Shown here piece by piece: positions 44,524 through 53,438 of a stretch of DNA of 64,000 nt. The position numbers and the translations under genes are program-made. The notes under the pieces were generated by a model that was given only the letters and a program-made list of their open reading frames with translations, did no database searches and had not been told where the DNA came from. Location of the stretch: assembly GCF_905175375.1 (NCBI RefSeq), contig NZ_CAJIMS010000001.1, forward strand, positions 3,100,001-3,164,000, written 5' to 3'. This stretch comes from Chryseobacterium aquaeductus. Its GTDB lineage: Bacteria; Bacteroidota; Bacteroidia; Flavobacteriales; Weeksellaceae. Every line of letters begins with the position of its first letter. The stretch's first letter is position 1.

Positions 44524-45137
44524 TCTGGCGAAATTCCCAATACAAAATAAACTACAGCAATCACTCTGGCGAGTATCTCTCTGGATTGATTTCTGTAGAA
44601 ACTTTCGGGTTTATTAACATCCTGAGCATCAAAGCCTAAAGCATTCATGCTATTGTTTCTTGCAAAAAACAAAGCACGCAAATTATGAAAACCTTGCGAA
44701 ACGATGATTACATTTTTCTTATTGTAAACATCTTTACAGCGAAGAATACTTTGATAGGTATTAAAACCTTTCGGGTCTTCTATGATAATATCTTCCGGTA
44801 CACCTTCTTGATAAATCAGATAATTTTTCATGGCTGCAGGCTCGTTGTAGCCTTTGCTTTTTTCACCGCTTACAATGATTTTTTTTATTTTTCCGTGGTG
44901 GTATAGCAATGCCGCAGCATCCATTCTTTTCGTAAAATACGGGTTAGAAATTCCGGAGCGCATTCTTGGAGATGTGCCCAGAACCAAGGCAATTTCTCTC
45001 GGCGGTATTTTTGATATTTTGTTGTAGGTTCTCCCATTCGTCAATCCGAAAACCCATACATTACAAAGACAAATCAAAAGAAAAACCAGTTCTATTGATG
45101 AAAAAATAAGCTTGAATATGTTTCGGATGAGTCTCAA
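44520..45137 (-). CDS. SanA/YdcF-family membrane protein
   Basis: The 205-residue DUF218-like protein has one N-terminal helix (IFSSIELVFLLICLCNVWVF) and a periplasmic domain with ALVLGTSPRMRSG, IIVSGEKSKGYNEPAAMKNYL and IIVSQGFHNLRALFFAR. Members such as E. coli SanA and ElyC affect envelope integrity and precursor metabolism. Translation starts at TTG 45137, overlapping the TGA of the reductase gene by 4 bases (TTGA), so initiation by coupling is plausible. The start is not otherwise confirmed. Confidence 0.85.
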   Translation of the reverse strand: MRLIRNIFKLIFSSIELVFLLICLCNVWVFGLTNGRTYNKISKIPPREIALVLGTSPRMRSGISNPYFTKRMDAAALLYHHGKIKKIIVSGEKSKGYNEPAAMKNYLIYQEGVPEDIIIEDPKGFNTYQSILRCKDVYNKKNVIIVSQGFHNLRALFFARNNSMNALGFDAQDVNKPESFYRNQSREILARVIAVVYFVLGISPD

Positions 45138-46258
45138 TTGAAATCAAAGTTAAGCTTTATTTTCTTAGTTTTAGCAATCGACATACAGGCAAGAATTTTA
45201 CCTTGCGCTTCTTCTTTTTCTGTAAGATATTCATTTTCCAAAAGCTCTACTTCGCCTTCTAGCAAAGTACATTCGCAACTTCCGCAGATGCCGGATTTGC
45301 AAGAATAAGGAACCGGAAATTTCTGAATCAAAAGTTGCTGGAGAATTTTTTCGCGATTATCAGAAAGCTTTGTCTGATAATTTTTTCCGAACATTTGAAA
45401 ATCTACCTGCACATTTTCGATCAATGGAAACTCTTCTTCAATAGGATAAATATCATCATTAAACTCTTCAAACAGTTCAAAATGAATATTTTTTTTCTGA
45501 ATTCCGTGGTGATAACAGGCATTTGCAAGCGTTTTTACCATCTCCCCTTTTCCACAGATCAAAACTTCATCCACCGCATCCCAAATGGTAGATTCCTCAT
45601 CCGTATCATCCAAATGTAAAATCTGATTGATAATTAAATTTAATCTTTTTTCATCAAGTCTTCCATTAAATAGTTGATCTGTCGTTTTTTCCTGAGAATA
45701 AAAATAGAAAACCTGAAGTCTTCCATGATATTTTTTTACCAAACTTTCCAACAGATCACGGTAGACAACTTCTTCAGAATTTCTATTTCCAAAAAATAAA
45801 AAAAGTCTTGTTCTGGGTTCGTTATGAAGAATGTTTTTGAAATGACTGATCAGTGGGGTAATTCCTATTCCCGCAGCAAAACCAACAATAGTACGAAATT
45901 CGCTTGGTTTAGATACTAAAGTAAATCTTCCATTGGGTTGGCTTACAAGCAATTCATCGTCAATCTGATAGTTTTCGTAAAGCTGAGATGTTGCGCCATT
46001 TTCAGAATTAATTTTAATTCCTAAAGAAATTTTCTCTTCATAAGGAGCCGAAGTCATCGAGTAATCATTAATTACTTCAGCATCATGAGATTTGAATTTT
46101 ATACTTACAAACTGACCTGCCTCAAAATTAAATTTTTCCTTCAAATTCTCAGGAATTTCCAATTCCAAAAAAAAAGTATTTTTGGTCAGGTCTTCCTTTT
46201 TAACTATTTTTAAGCGGTGAAACTGCGTGAGTTTACCTTTGTAGATTTGTTGTTCCAT
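45134..46258 (-). CDS. Ferredoxin-NADP reductase-type protein with C-terminal 2Fe-2S domain (PaaE-like)
   Basis: The 374-residue protein fuses an FNR module (FAD-binding EAGQFVSIKF and SMTSAPYEE; NAD(P)-binding GFAAGIGITPLISH) to a plant-type ferredoxin domain with ligands C320, C325, C328 and C358 (CKSGICGSC...C). The layout equals PaaE/PaaK, which supplies electrons to phenylacetyl-CoA oxygenase. No other paa gene is near, so the partner may instead be a different oxygenase or desaturase. It is translationally coupled to the SanA-like gene. Confidence 0.9.
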   Translation of the reverse strand: MEQQIYKGKLTQFHRLKIVKKEDLTKNTFFLELEIPENLKEKFNFEAGQFVSIKFKSHDAEVINDYSMTSAPYEEKISLGIKINSENGATSQLYENYQIDDELLVSQPNGRFTLVSKPSEFRTIVGFAAGIGITPLISHFKNILHNEPRTRLFLFFGNRNSEEVVYRDLLESLVKKYHGRLQVFYFYSQEKTTDQLFNGRLDEKRLNLIINQILHLDDTDEESTIWDAVDEVLICGKGEMVKTLANACYHHGIQKKNIHFELFEEFNDDIYPIEEEFPLIENVQVDFQMFGKNYQTKLSDNREKILQQLLIQKFPVPYSCKSGICGSCECTLLEGEVELLENEYLTEKEEAQGKILACMSIAKTKKIKLNFDFN

Positions 46259-46375
46259 ACTTCATTTCAAAAATAAATAAAAAATAATTACGAAATTGCT
46301 ATCGGAGTGATTTTCTTATTAATAAAACCAATGCGAAACAGCAGTCGTATATTTTTTACAACCGAATATTTACCT

Positions 46376-46939
46376 ATGAAAAAGATACTTTTATCAACAC
46401 TATTGGCTGCATCACTTCTCAGCTGTAAGAAAGAAGCTGAAAAAACGAATGAAACTGCAGTTGCCAATGATTCTATTTCTAGCACAGCAGTTCCGGAACC
46501 TCTTCCTGCAACGGCGACATTAAAAGCTTTGACTCCTCAACAAACAACAGAATTTTTGCAGACTAAAAATGACACTTTATATGTGACCAATTTCTTTGCA
46601 ACGTGGTGCGGACCGTGTGTAAGAGAAATTCCTCATTTTAAAGATAAAATTTCAGAATTAAAAAATCAGCCTGTAAAAATTACTTTCATCAGCTTAGATA
46701 CCAAAGAAGTTTGGAATACTGAAGTGCCAAATTTCGTTGATAAGCAAGGAATTAGAGATAATACGATCCTGCTGGATGGCGGCCAACTGGATGAGACTTT
46801 TTTTAAAAATAATTTTAAAAAGTGGGACGGTGGCGCAATACCTTTCACATATATGAGAAAAGGCGATAAAACCGATGAATTTTTGGGAATGATGACTCCG
46901 GATTTATTGAATTCAAAAATTGATTCTTTCATTAAATAA
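46376..46939 (+). CDS. TlpA-like thioredoxin lipoprotein
   Basis: From ATG 46376 (MKKILLSTLLAASLLSC) the protein is 187 residues with lipid anchor C17 and a Ser/Thr-rich linker. The redox motif WCGPC is at 77-81 in NFFATWCGPCVREIPHF, and a cis-proline-type segment GGAIPFTYM is near the end. Such envelope thioredoxins reduce apocytochrome c or protect against oxidants. The longer frame from 46307 precedes the signal peptide and is rejected. Confidence 0.9.
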   Translation: MKKILLSTLLAASLLSCKKEAEKTNETAVANDSISSTAVPEPLPATATLKALTPQQTTEFLQTKNDTLYVTNFFATWCGPCVREIPHFKDKISELKNQPVKITFISLDTKEVWNTEVPNFVDKQGIRDNTILLDGGQLDETFFKNNFKKWDGGAIPFTYMRKGDKTDEFLGMMTPDLLNSKIDSFIK

Positions 46940-46964
46940 TTCTTTCTCAGAATTCATTTGAAAA

Positions 46965-47936
46965 ATGTCAAAAAAGTTTAAAATCTTGTGTTTATTATTG
47001 ATCATCGCAATTATATGTACGGCGATTATCAATCTGAACACAGGATTTTTAAGTTTAAACCTTCAGGATTTCTTCCAAAATTCTGAAAACGGGCAAATCG
47101 CAGAAATAAGAACCAATCGTGTTTTGGTAATGCTTCTGGCTGGGATTTCGATTCCGACTTCAGGATTTTTGATGCAGGAATATTTCCAAAATCCGCTTGC
47201 AGGACCCGATATTTTGGGAATCACATCGGTAGCGAGTTTATCGGTGGCATTTTACATTTTTTTTTCGCATAGTATTTTGCTGCCGGAGTTTTTGCAGAAT
47301 AGCTTTTTAAGTATGTCTGCAATTATTGGAAGCCTGCTTTTGATGCTTGTTTTGCTATCGATGTCTGGCAAATTTCAAGATAAATCATATTTGATTATTT
47401 TCGGATTTCTGGTTTCGGCTTTTGCAGGAGCAATCGTTTCATTATTGCAATTTTACGCAGAAAATCAAAGTCTTAAAAACTATATTTTGTGGTCTTTCGG
47501 AGCAAACAATATGGTTTCGAGAAGTCAGATTTATGTATTATCAATTCTTGTATTTATCGGATTATTTTTTTGTTTCAAAACGATAAAACCGTTGATCGGA
47601 AATTCATTGGGAAGCTCGTACGCACAAAGTTTAGGAGTTAATTTGAAACATCTGAAAATACTCATTATCGTTACTGCATCGTTGCTTTCAGCTTCCATCA
47701 CAGCATTTTTGGGACCGATTTTATTTATCGGTATTATTGTTCCCCACTTTTGCAGATTGATTTATAATCCATCAAAATTATGGCAACAATGGATTTTAAA
47801 TATGTTTTTGGGAATGTTGATGATGTTAATTTTCTCCATCACAGCAGAAAAATCCCAAATCCCTTTGAATGTCATAAGTTCTGTATTCGGAATACCTGTA
47901 ATTTTGATGATGCTCTTGAGGCAGAATAAAGTTTAA
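46965..47936 (+). CDS. FecCD-family iron/siderophore ABC permease
   Basis: The 323-residue permease has about nine hydrophobic helices and the family blocks RTNRVLVMLLAGISIPTSGFLMQEYFQNPLAGPDILGI, LQFYAENQSLKNYILWSFG, ARSLGVN-like AQSLGVNLKHLK, and TAFLGPILFIGIIVPHFCRLI. It would import ferric siderophore or cobalamin with a periplasmic binding protein, which is not encoded nearby. The ATPase gene follows after a 202-base gap with a repeat element. Confidence 0.9.
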   Translation: MSKKFKILCLLLIIAIICTAIINLNTGFLSLNLQDFFQNSENGQIAEIRTNRVLVMLLAGISIPTSGFLMQEYFQNPLAGPDILGITSVASLSVAFYIFFSHSILLPEFLQNSFLSMSAIIGSLLLMLVLLSMSGKFQDKSYLIIFGFLVSAFAGAIVSLLQFYAENQSLKNYILWSFGANNMVSRSQIYVLSILVFIGLFFCFKTIKPLIGNSLGSSYAQSLGVNLKHLKILIIVTASLLSASITAFLGPILFIGIIVPHFCRLIYNPSKLWQQWILNMFLGMLMMLIFSITAEKSQIPLNVISSVFGIPVILMMLLRQNKV

Positions 47937-48047
47937 AGGTGAATTTTGAATGAGTTAATTATTATTTTTAATATTTCTCGCAGATTTTACTGATTGAGCA
48001 GATGATTAAAAATAATTTTATAGTTAAATTTAAAATAAAACATCCAC

Positions 48048-48104
48048 TTTGTCATTCCTGAGTAAGCTAAACAAACTTTGTGAGGATACTTTCAGCATGA
48101 CAAA
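48048..48104. repeat. Intergenic repeat element with TTTGTCAT/ATGACAAA ends
   Basis: A 57-base element begins TTTGTCAT (48048-48055) and ends ATGACAAA (48097-48104), a perfect 8-bp terminal inverted repeat. It shares TTTCAGCATGACAAA with the element at 52106-52180. Both lie between genes of one operon. Confidence 0.6.
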
Positions 48105-48138
48105 CTAAATATAAAATCAGCAAGAAAAATAAAAATAA

Positions 48139-49062
48139 ATGCACCTACAAATCAAAAATGCCGACATCGGCTACGACGCAACCCTCATTTCAAATGCTCA
48201 TGCATCCTTGAATTTGGGAGATGTGTGTCTTTTGATCGGAAACAACGGTGTAGGAAAAACAACTTTAATAAAATCAATACTTCATCAAAGTCCTTTATTG
48301 AGTGGGGAAATCTTAATCAATTCTAAAAATGTAAGAGATTTATCTGTAAAAGAAATTGCAGAAAATATTGCGGTCGTTTTTTCAAAATCTATAATTCCGC
48401 AAAATCAAACGATAGAAGATTTGATTTCGCTGGGGAAGTACATTTATTATCCTTTTTATTTTGAATTAAAAAAAGAAGACCGACAAGAAGTTTCTTTAAT
48501 AATTGATGAGCTGAATTTAACGGAATATAAAAAAACACCTCTCAAAAATCTCTCAGACGGAAATCTTCAGAAAGCGTTTATTGGAAGAGCTTTAACGCAA
48601 AATTCACCCATTATTATTTTGGATGAACCAACAACTCATCTAGACGAAAAAAACAAAATTATCATTCTCAAAACTCTACGAAAACTTGCCAAAGAACAAA
48701 ATAAACTGATACTGTTTTCATCACACGATTGGCGTTTGGCAAAGGAATTTGCCGATAAGATTTGGTATGTAAAAGATCATGAAATGTTTACAGGAATCGT
48801 TGAAGATGTGCTGTTGCAGCATGATGAGCTTACCAATGCATCTTTGTTTCAGGTGAACGAAAATTTTGTACCTCCATCAATAAATTCCCCCGAAATTCAG
48901 AAAGAGATGTTGTACTCTTTACTTCAGAAAAATTTTCAAAAAGACCTTTCTTTATTACATTTTAAGTTTCAAGGCTCATTTTGGGAAATTTTATATAAAA
49001 ATCAAACCTACAAATGCGAATCCTTTGAGGAAATCGTACTTTTTGTCAAAAGGCTTCATTAA
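48139..49062 (+). CDS. ABC transporter ATP-binding protein (iron/siderophore type) with C-terminal extension
   Basis: The 307-residue ATPase has Walker A GNNGVGKT (34-41), a degenerate signature LSDGN (138-142), Walker B IIILDEP (158-164) and the H-loop H196. It is the cognate partner of the FecCD permease by order. The core ends near 215, leaving about 90 extra residues (NASLFQVNENFVPPSINS onward) not present in ordinary FecE-like ATPases. The signature motif has D and N in place of the usual G and Q, which may alter activity. Confidence 0.88.
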   Translation: MHLQIKNADIGYDATLISNAHASLNLGDVCLLIGNNGVGKTTLIKSILHQSPLLSGEILINSKNVRDLSVKEIAENIAVVFSKSIIPQNQTIEDLISLGKYIYYPFYFELKKEDRQEVSLIIDELNLTEYKKTPLKNLSDGNLQKAFIGRALTQNSPIIILDEPTTHLDEKNKIIILKTLRKLAKEQNKLILFSSHDWRLAKEFADKIWYVKDHEMFTGIVEDVLLQHDELTNASLFQVNENFVPPSINSPEIQKEMLYSLLQKNFQKDLSLLHFKFQGSFWEILYKNQTYKCESFEEIVLFVKRLH

Positions 49063-49088
49063 AACTCTGTTTTAATTATTTAATTCAC

Positions 49089-49108
49089 ATACTATGCATG
49101 CATAGTAT
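49089..49108. promoter_or_regulatory. MarR operator palindrome, distal site
   Basis: ATACTATGCATGCATAGTAT is a perfect 20-bp palindrome 120 bases before the MarR-type regulator ATG. A second, nearly identical half-degenerate copy is at 49173-49190, centre to centre 83 bases (about eight helical turns). Confidence 0.72.
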
Positions 49109-49172
49109 TATGCTAATCATACATTTTAATCGTCTGTAAATCAGTTTGTTAATATATTTTAACATTCAAAAG

Positions 49173-49190
49173 TACTATGCATGCATAATA
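49173..49190. promoter_or_regulatory. MarR operator palindrome, proximal site
   Basis: TACTATGCATGCATAATA shares the ACTATGCATGCATA core with the distal site and has one mismatch in the arms. It directly precedes a TAAATTTG box at 49196-49203, the likely -7 element of the regulator gene, so occupation would block the promoter. Confidence 0.7.
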
Positions 49191-49227
49191 TTTGCTAAAT
49201 TTGATAAAACCAATTAGCAAAAAATAT

Positions 49228-49680
49228 ATGATGGATAATAATAAAGAAAAAACAGAAAACGTAGATCTCATTCTAAAGCAGACTTGGTTGGCGGTTTCAA
49301 AAATGTATACTGAGCTTGCTCAGGAGCATGATTCTACCGCAGTACAAGCTTTAACTCTATTAAAGATTGATCCGAAAGAAGGTACCAGAAGCACCAATTT
49401 AGGACCAAAAATGGCGATTGAGCCCACTTCCCTCACGAGAATTATCAAACTTCTTGAAGACAACGGATACATTTACAAAGAAAAAACAACTACGGATAAA
49501 AGAGAAGTGATCATTAAGCTTACAGATAAAGGTTTAAGTTCAAGAAATATGTCTAAGGAAGTCGTTGTGAATTTCAACAAAAAAGTAATGGAAAAAATTG
49601 CTCCTGACAAGTTGGAAACTTTCAAAGAAGTAATGACAGAAATTATGAAGATTGCGACTGATTTAAATAACAGAAAATAA
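49228..49680 (+). CDS. MarR-family transcriptional regulator of the beta-oxidation operon
   Basis: From ATG 49228 (MMDNNKEKTENVDLIL) the protein is 150 residues. The winged helix reads TAVQALTLLKI, then GPKMAIEPTSLTRIIKLLEDNGYIYKEKTTTDKREVIIKLTDKG, with the recognition helix and the DKR wing of MarR proteins. The longer frame from 49192 starts at a TTG and has no family support. It is the first gene of the fad operon and has twin palindromic operators upstream. The ligand may be an acyl-CoA or aromatic-CoA; this is inferred from context. Confidence 0.88.
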   Translation: MMDNNKEKTENVDLILKQTWLAVSKMYTELAQEHDSTAVQALTLLKIDPKEGTRSTNLGPKMAIEPTSLTRIIKLLEDNGYIYKEKTTTDKREVIIKLTDKGLSSRNMSKEVVVNFNKKVMEKIAPDKLETFKEVMTEIMKIATDLNNRK

Positions 49681-49690
49681 ATATAATCAA

Positions 49691-52084
49691 ATGAAAAGAC
49701 GAATCAAACACGTAACGGTTTTAGGTTCAGGAATTATGGGTAGCGGTATTGCTGCACACTTTGCCAACATCGGAGTGCAAGTGTCTCTGCTCGATATTGT
49801 TCCTTTTGAGCTGAATGAAACTGAGCAGAAAAAAGGTTTGACCAAAGATGATAAAGCCGTTCGCAACAGGATTGCTTCTGAAAACTTTGAAAAACTGAAG
49901 AAAGCAAGTCCTGCACTACTCTATTCTCCGAAGTTTGCGGAAAGAATAAAAGTAGGAAACTTTGATGATGATTTAAAAAAAATAAAAGATACCGACTGGA
50001 TTATTGAAGTTGTTGTCGAAAAACTAGACATTAAAAAGTCAGTTTACGAGAAAATCGAACAGTTCAGAAAACCTGGAACTTTGGTTTCTTCCAATACTTC
50101 AGGAATTCCGATTCATTTTTTGATTGAAGGAAGAAGTGATGATTTCAAAAAATATTTTGCAGGAACTCACTTTTTTAATCCTGTAAGGTATTTACCTCTT
50201 TTAGAAGTTATCCCAACTCCCGATACAGATCCTGAAGTCATTAAGTTTTATATGGAATACGGAGCGAAATTCTTAGGTAAAACCACGGTTTTAGCAAAAG
50301 ATACTCCAGCTTTTATCGCCAATAGAATCGGGGTTTTCTCTATGATGGATTTGCTTCATAACGTTCAAAAATTAGGATTAAATGTTTCTGATGTCGATAA
50401 ATTAACAGGTCCGATCATAGGCCGTCCAAAATCTGCAACGTTCAGAACTGCTGATGTTGTAGGTCTTGATACTTTGGTAATGGTTGCCAATGGCGTTCGC
50501 CAAAGTGGCGCCGAAGCCAATGATTTTAACAATGTTTTCGCACTTCCTGATTATATTCAGAAAATGGTAGATAACAAATGGTTAGGTTCAAAAACTGAAC
50601 AAGGTTTCTATAAAAAAGTTAAAGGCGCAGACGGAAAATCTGAAATTCACGGATTGAATCTAGACACTTTAGAATACGAACTTCAAGGAAAATCTTCTTT
50701 CCCGACTTTAGAATTGACGAAAAATATCGACAAACCAATCGACAGATTCAAAGTCTTAATTGGTGGAAAAGATAAAGCAGGAGAACTTTACAGAAAATCT
50801 TTAGGCGCATTATTCGCTTACGTATCTCACAAAGTTCCTGAAATTTCTGATGAAGTTTACAAAATCGATGATGCAATGAGAGCTGGTTTCGGTTGGGAAA
50901 ACGGACCGTTCGAAATTTGGGATGCAGTTGGAGTTCAAAAAGGAATCGAATTGGCGAAAGAAGCTGGTTATGAAGTTTCGGATTGGGTTAAAAATGTAGA
51001 ATCTTTCTATAAAGTAAACGAAGACGGACAAAGTATTTTCTTCGACAAAAATTCAGGAAATTATAGTAACATTCCGGGTCAGGAATCATTTATTCTTTTA
51101 GATAATATCAGAAAAAACAAAACACTTTGGAGCAATTCAGGTTCATCAATTGAGGATTTAGGCGACGGAATTATCAATTTTGAAATCCGTTCTAAAATGA
51201 ACTCTCTTGGTGGCGAAGTTTTAGATGGATTAAACAGAGCGATTGATTTAGCCGAAAAAGAATATGACGGATTAGTTATTGGAAATCAAGGCACAAATTT
51301 CTCTGTGGGAGCCAATTTAGCCATGATTTTAATGATGGCAATCGAGCAAGATTGGGATGATCTGAATATGGCAATTGCGTACTTCCAAAAATCGATGATG
51401 AGAGTTCGTTATTCTTCTATTCCTGTCGTTGTAGCTCCTCACGGAATGACTTTGGGTGGAGGTTGCGAAATGACAATGCACGCAGACAGAGTGGTTGCAG
51501 CAGCAGAAACTTATATTGGATTGGTAGAAACCGGAGTTGGCGTGATTCCAGGTGGTGGTGGTACGAAAGAGTTTGCTCTAAGAACTTCTAGAGAATTCCA
51601 TAGTGATGATGTGAAAAACAACAGACTACGTGAAGCATTCATGAATATTGCAATGGGAAAAGTTGCCACTTCAGCTTACGAAGCTTACGATATGGGAATT
51701 CTTGAAAAAGGAAAAGACGTAGTCGTAGTTGATAAAAAGCGTCAGATCATGACTGCAAAAATGATGGCGAAAAGTTTAGCAGAACATGGCTACACTCAAC
51801 CGATCGAACAAACTGTAAAAGTTCTTGGAAAAGACGCTCTCGGAATGTTCTATGTTGGAACGGACCAAATGTTAACCGGTAATTTCATTTCAAAACACGA
51901 TAAATTGATTGCTGATAAATTGGCGAACGTTCTGGTAGGTGGAAATCTTTCTGAGCCAACAGTAGTTACTGAACAATATTTGCTAAATCTTGAAAGAGAA
52001 ACTTTCTTACAACTTTGTGGTGAAAGAAAAACTTTGGAAAGAATTCAGTTTATGTTGCAAAAAGGAAAACCATTGAGAAATTAA
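49691..52084 (+). CDS. 3-hydroxyacyl-CoA dehydrogenase/enoyl-CoA hydratase fusion (FadJ-like)
   Basis: The 797-residue protein carries the dehydrogenase first: NAD loop LGSGIMGSG (11-19) and GTHFFNPVRYLPLLEV. The hydratase/isomerase domain follows from about 500 (NQGTNFSVGANLAM, PHGMTLGGGCEM, VGVIPGGGGTKEF with the catalytic glutamate region). This order is the reverse of E. coli FadB and common in Bacteroidota. It catalyses the middle two steps of beta-oxidation. It starts 10 bases after the regulator. Confidence 0.94.
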   Translation: MKRRIKHVTVLGSGIMGSGIAAHFANIGVQVSLLDIVPFELNETEQKKGLTKDDKAVRNRIASENFEKLKKASPALLYSPKFAERIKVGNFDDDLKKIKDTDWIIEVVVEKLDIKKSVYEKIEQFRKPGTLVSSNTSGIPIHFLIEGRSDDFKKYFAGTHFFNPVRYLPLLEVIPTPDTDPEVIKFYMEYGAKFLGKTTVLAKDTPAFIANRIGVFSMMDLLHNVQKLGLNVSDVDKLTGPIIGRPKSATFRTADVVGLDTLVMVANGVRQSGAEANDFNNVFALPDYIQKMVDNKWLGSKTEQGFYKKVKGADGKSEIHGLNLDTLEYELQGKSSFPTLELTKNIDKPIDRFKVLIGGKDKAGELYRKSLGALFAYVSHKVPEISDEVYKIDDAMRAGFGWENGPFEIWDAVGVQKGIELAKEAGYEVSDWVKNVESFYKVNEDGQSIFFDKNSGNYSNIPGQESFILLDNIRKNKTLWSNSGSSIEDLGDGIINFEIRSKMNSLGGEVLDGLNRAIDLAEKEYDGLVIGNQGTNFSVGANLAMILMMAIEQDWDDLNMAIAYFQKSMMRVRYSSIPVVVAPHGMTLGGGCEMTMHADRVVAAAETYIGLVETGVGVIPGGGGTKEFALRTSREFHSDDVKNNRLREAFMNIAMGKVATSAYEAYDMGILEKGKDVVVVDKKRQIMTAKMMAKSLAEHGYTQPIEQTVKVLGKDALGMFYVGTDQMLTGNFISKHDKLIADKLANVLVGGNLSEPTVVTEQYLLNLERETFLQLCGERKTLERIQFMLQKGKPLRN

Positions 52085-52105
52085 TAACTTCTAAAATTAA
52101 CAAAA

Positions 52106-52180
52106 CATTTGTCTTTCCGTAGGAATCTAAGCTTAGATGCTTTGACTACGTCGAACCTAAAGGTTTCAGCATGACAAAAT
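52106..52180. repeat. Intergenic repeat element, second copy
   Basis: An approximately 75-base element starting ACATTTGTC and ending ATGACAAAAT, sharing TTTCAGCATGACAAA with the element at 48048-48104. Its centre holds TTCCGTAGGAATC, a further inverted repeat. Ends are imperfectly complementary. Confidence 0.55.
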
Positions 52181-52208
52181 GTATGTTTAAATTAAAATAA
52201 ATAAAAAA

Positions 52209-53390
52209 ATGTCAAGACAAGCATATATAATCAAGGGATTTCGTACAGCAGTCGGAAAAGCTCCAAAAGGTTCACTCCGCTTCACGCGTCCCGACGTAAT
52301 GGCAGCAACAGTTATCGAAAAACTAATGGCAGCCGTTCCGCAATTAGATAAAGACAGAGTTGATGATTTAATCGTCGGAAATGCAATGCCGGAAGCTGAG
52401 CAAGGCTTAAATGTTGCCCGTTTAATTTCTTTAATGGGATTAAATACTGACAAAGTTCCGGGAGTTACCGTGAACAGATATTGTGCATCAGGAAGTGAAG
52501 CGATAGCAATTGCTTCAGCAAAAATTCAGGCTGGAATGGCAGATTGTATCATTGCAGGTGGTACAGAATCCATGTCTTACATTCCGATGGGTGGTTACAA
52601 ACCGGTTCCGGAAACTGAAATCGCAAAAACCAATCCCGATTATTATTGGGGAATGGGCTACACTGCGGAAGAAGTTGCTAAACAATTTAATATTTCTCGT
52701 GAAGAACAAGACCAATTTGCTTTTGAATCTCATCAGAAAGCTTTAAAAGCAAATCAGGAAGGGAAATTTGCCAGTCAAATCGTACCAATTCCTGTAGAAT
52801 ATAATTTCTTGGATGAAGACCAGAAAATGCAGACTAAAAAATTTGATTTTTCAGTAGATGAAGGTCCGAGATTAGACACATCTTTGGAAGGTTTGGCTAA
52901 ACTAAAACCTGTATTCGCAAACGGTGGTTCGGTAACGGCAGGAAATTCTTCACAAATGAGTGACGGAGCAGCTTTCGTAATCGTGATGTCTGAAGAAATG
53001 GTTAAAGAATTAGGATTGCAGCCTGAAGCAAGATTGGTTGCTTATGCTGCAGCAGGTTTAGAACCCAGAATCATGGGAATGGGACCAATTTATGCAATTC
53101 CAAAAGCACTAAAACAAGCTGGTTTAGAACTGAAAGATATTGAATTGATTGAATTAAACGAAGCTTTTGCATCTCAATCAGTTGCGATTAAGAAAGAATT
53201 AAACTTAAACCCAGATATTCTGAATGTGAATGGAGGAGCAATTGCTCTTGGTCATCCTCTTGGTTGTACCGGAACAAAATTAACCGTTCAACTTCTCGAC
53301 GAAATGAGGAAACGCGGAAATAAATACGGAATGGTTTCTATGTGCGTGGGAACTGGACAAGGAGCAGCAAGTATCTTTGAGTTGTTGTAG
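52209..53390 (+). CDS. Acetyl-CoA C-acyltransferase (thiolase)
   Basis: The 393-residue thiolase cleaves 3-ketoacyl-CoA in the last step of beta-oxidation. The nucleophilic cysteine is C92 in NRYCASGSEAIA, with the histidine in NGGAIALGHPLGCTGTK and the second cysteine in SMCVGTGQG. It is 124 bases after the fusion protein, a gap that holds a repeat element. It could also act in the biosynthetic direction, but its operon argues for degradation. Confidence 0.94.
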   Translation: MSRQAYIIKGFRTAVGKAPKGSLRFTRPDVMAATVIEKLMAAVPQLDKDRVDDLIVGNAMPEAEQGLNVARLISLMGLNTDKVPGVTVNRYCASGSEAIAIASAKIQAGMADCIIAGGTESMSYIPMGGYKPVPETEIAKTNPDYYWGMGYTAEEVAKQFNISREEQDQFAFESHQKALKANQEGKFASQIVPIPVEYNFLDEDQKMQTKKFDFSVDEGPRLDTSLEGLAKLKPVFANGGSVTAGNSSQMSDGAAFVIVMSEEMVKELGLQPEARLVAYAAAGLEPRIMGMGPIYAIPKALKQAGLELKDIELIELNEAFASQSVAIKKELNLNPDILNVNGGAIALGHPLGCTGTKLTVQLLDEMRKRGNKYGMVSMCVGTGQGAASIFELL

Positions 53391-53401
53391 ATAATGAGAA
53401 A

Positions 53402-53421
53402 ATAGACCGATAGATAATAGA
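53402..53421 (+). repeat. Left flank repeat of the four-helix-bundle cassette
   Basis: ATAGACCGATAGATAATAGA matches the right-flank copy (53811-53830) at 18 of 20 positions. Confidence 0.65.
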
Positions 53422-53438
53422 TTTAAAACACAAAAGAT

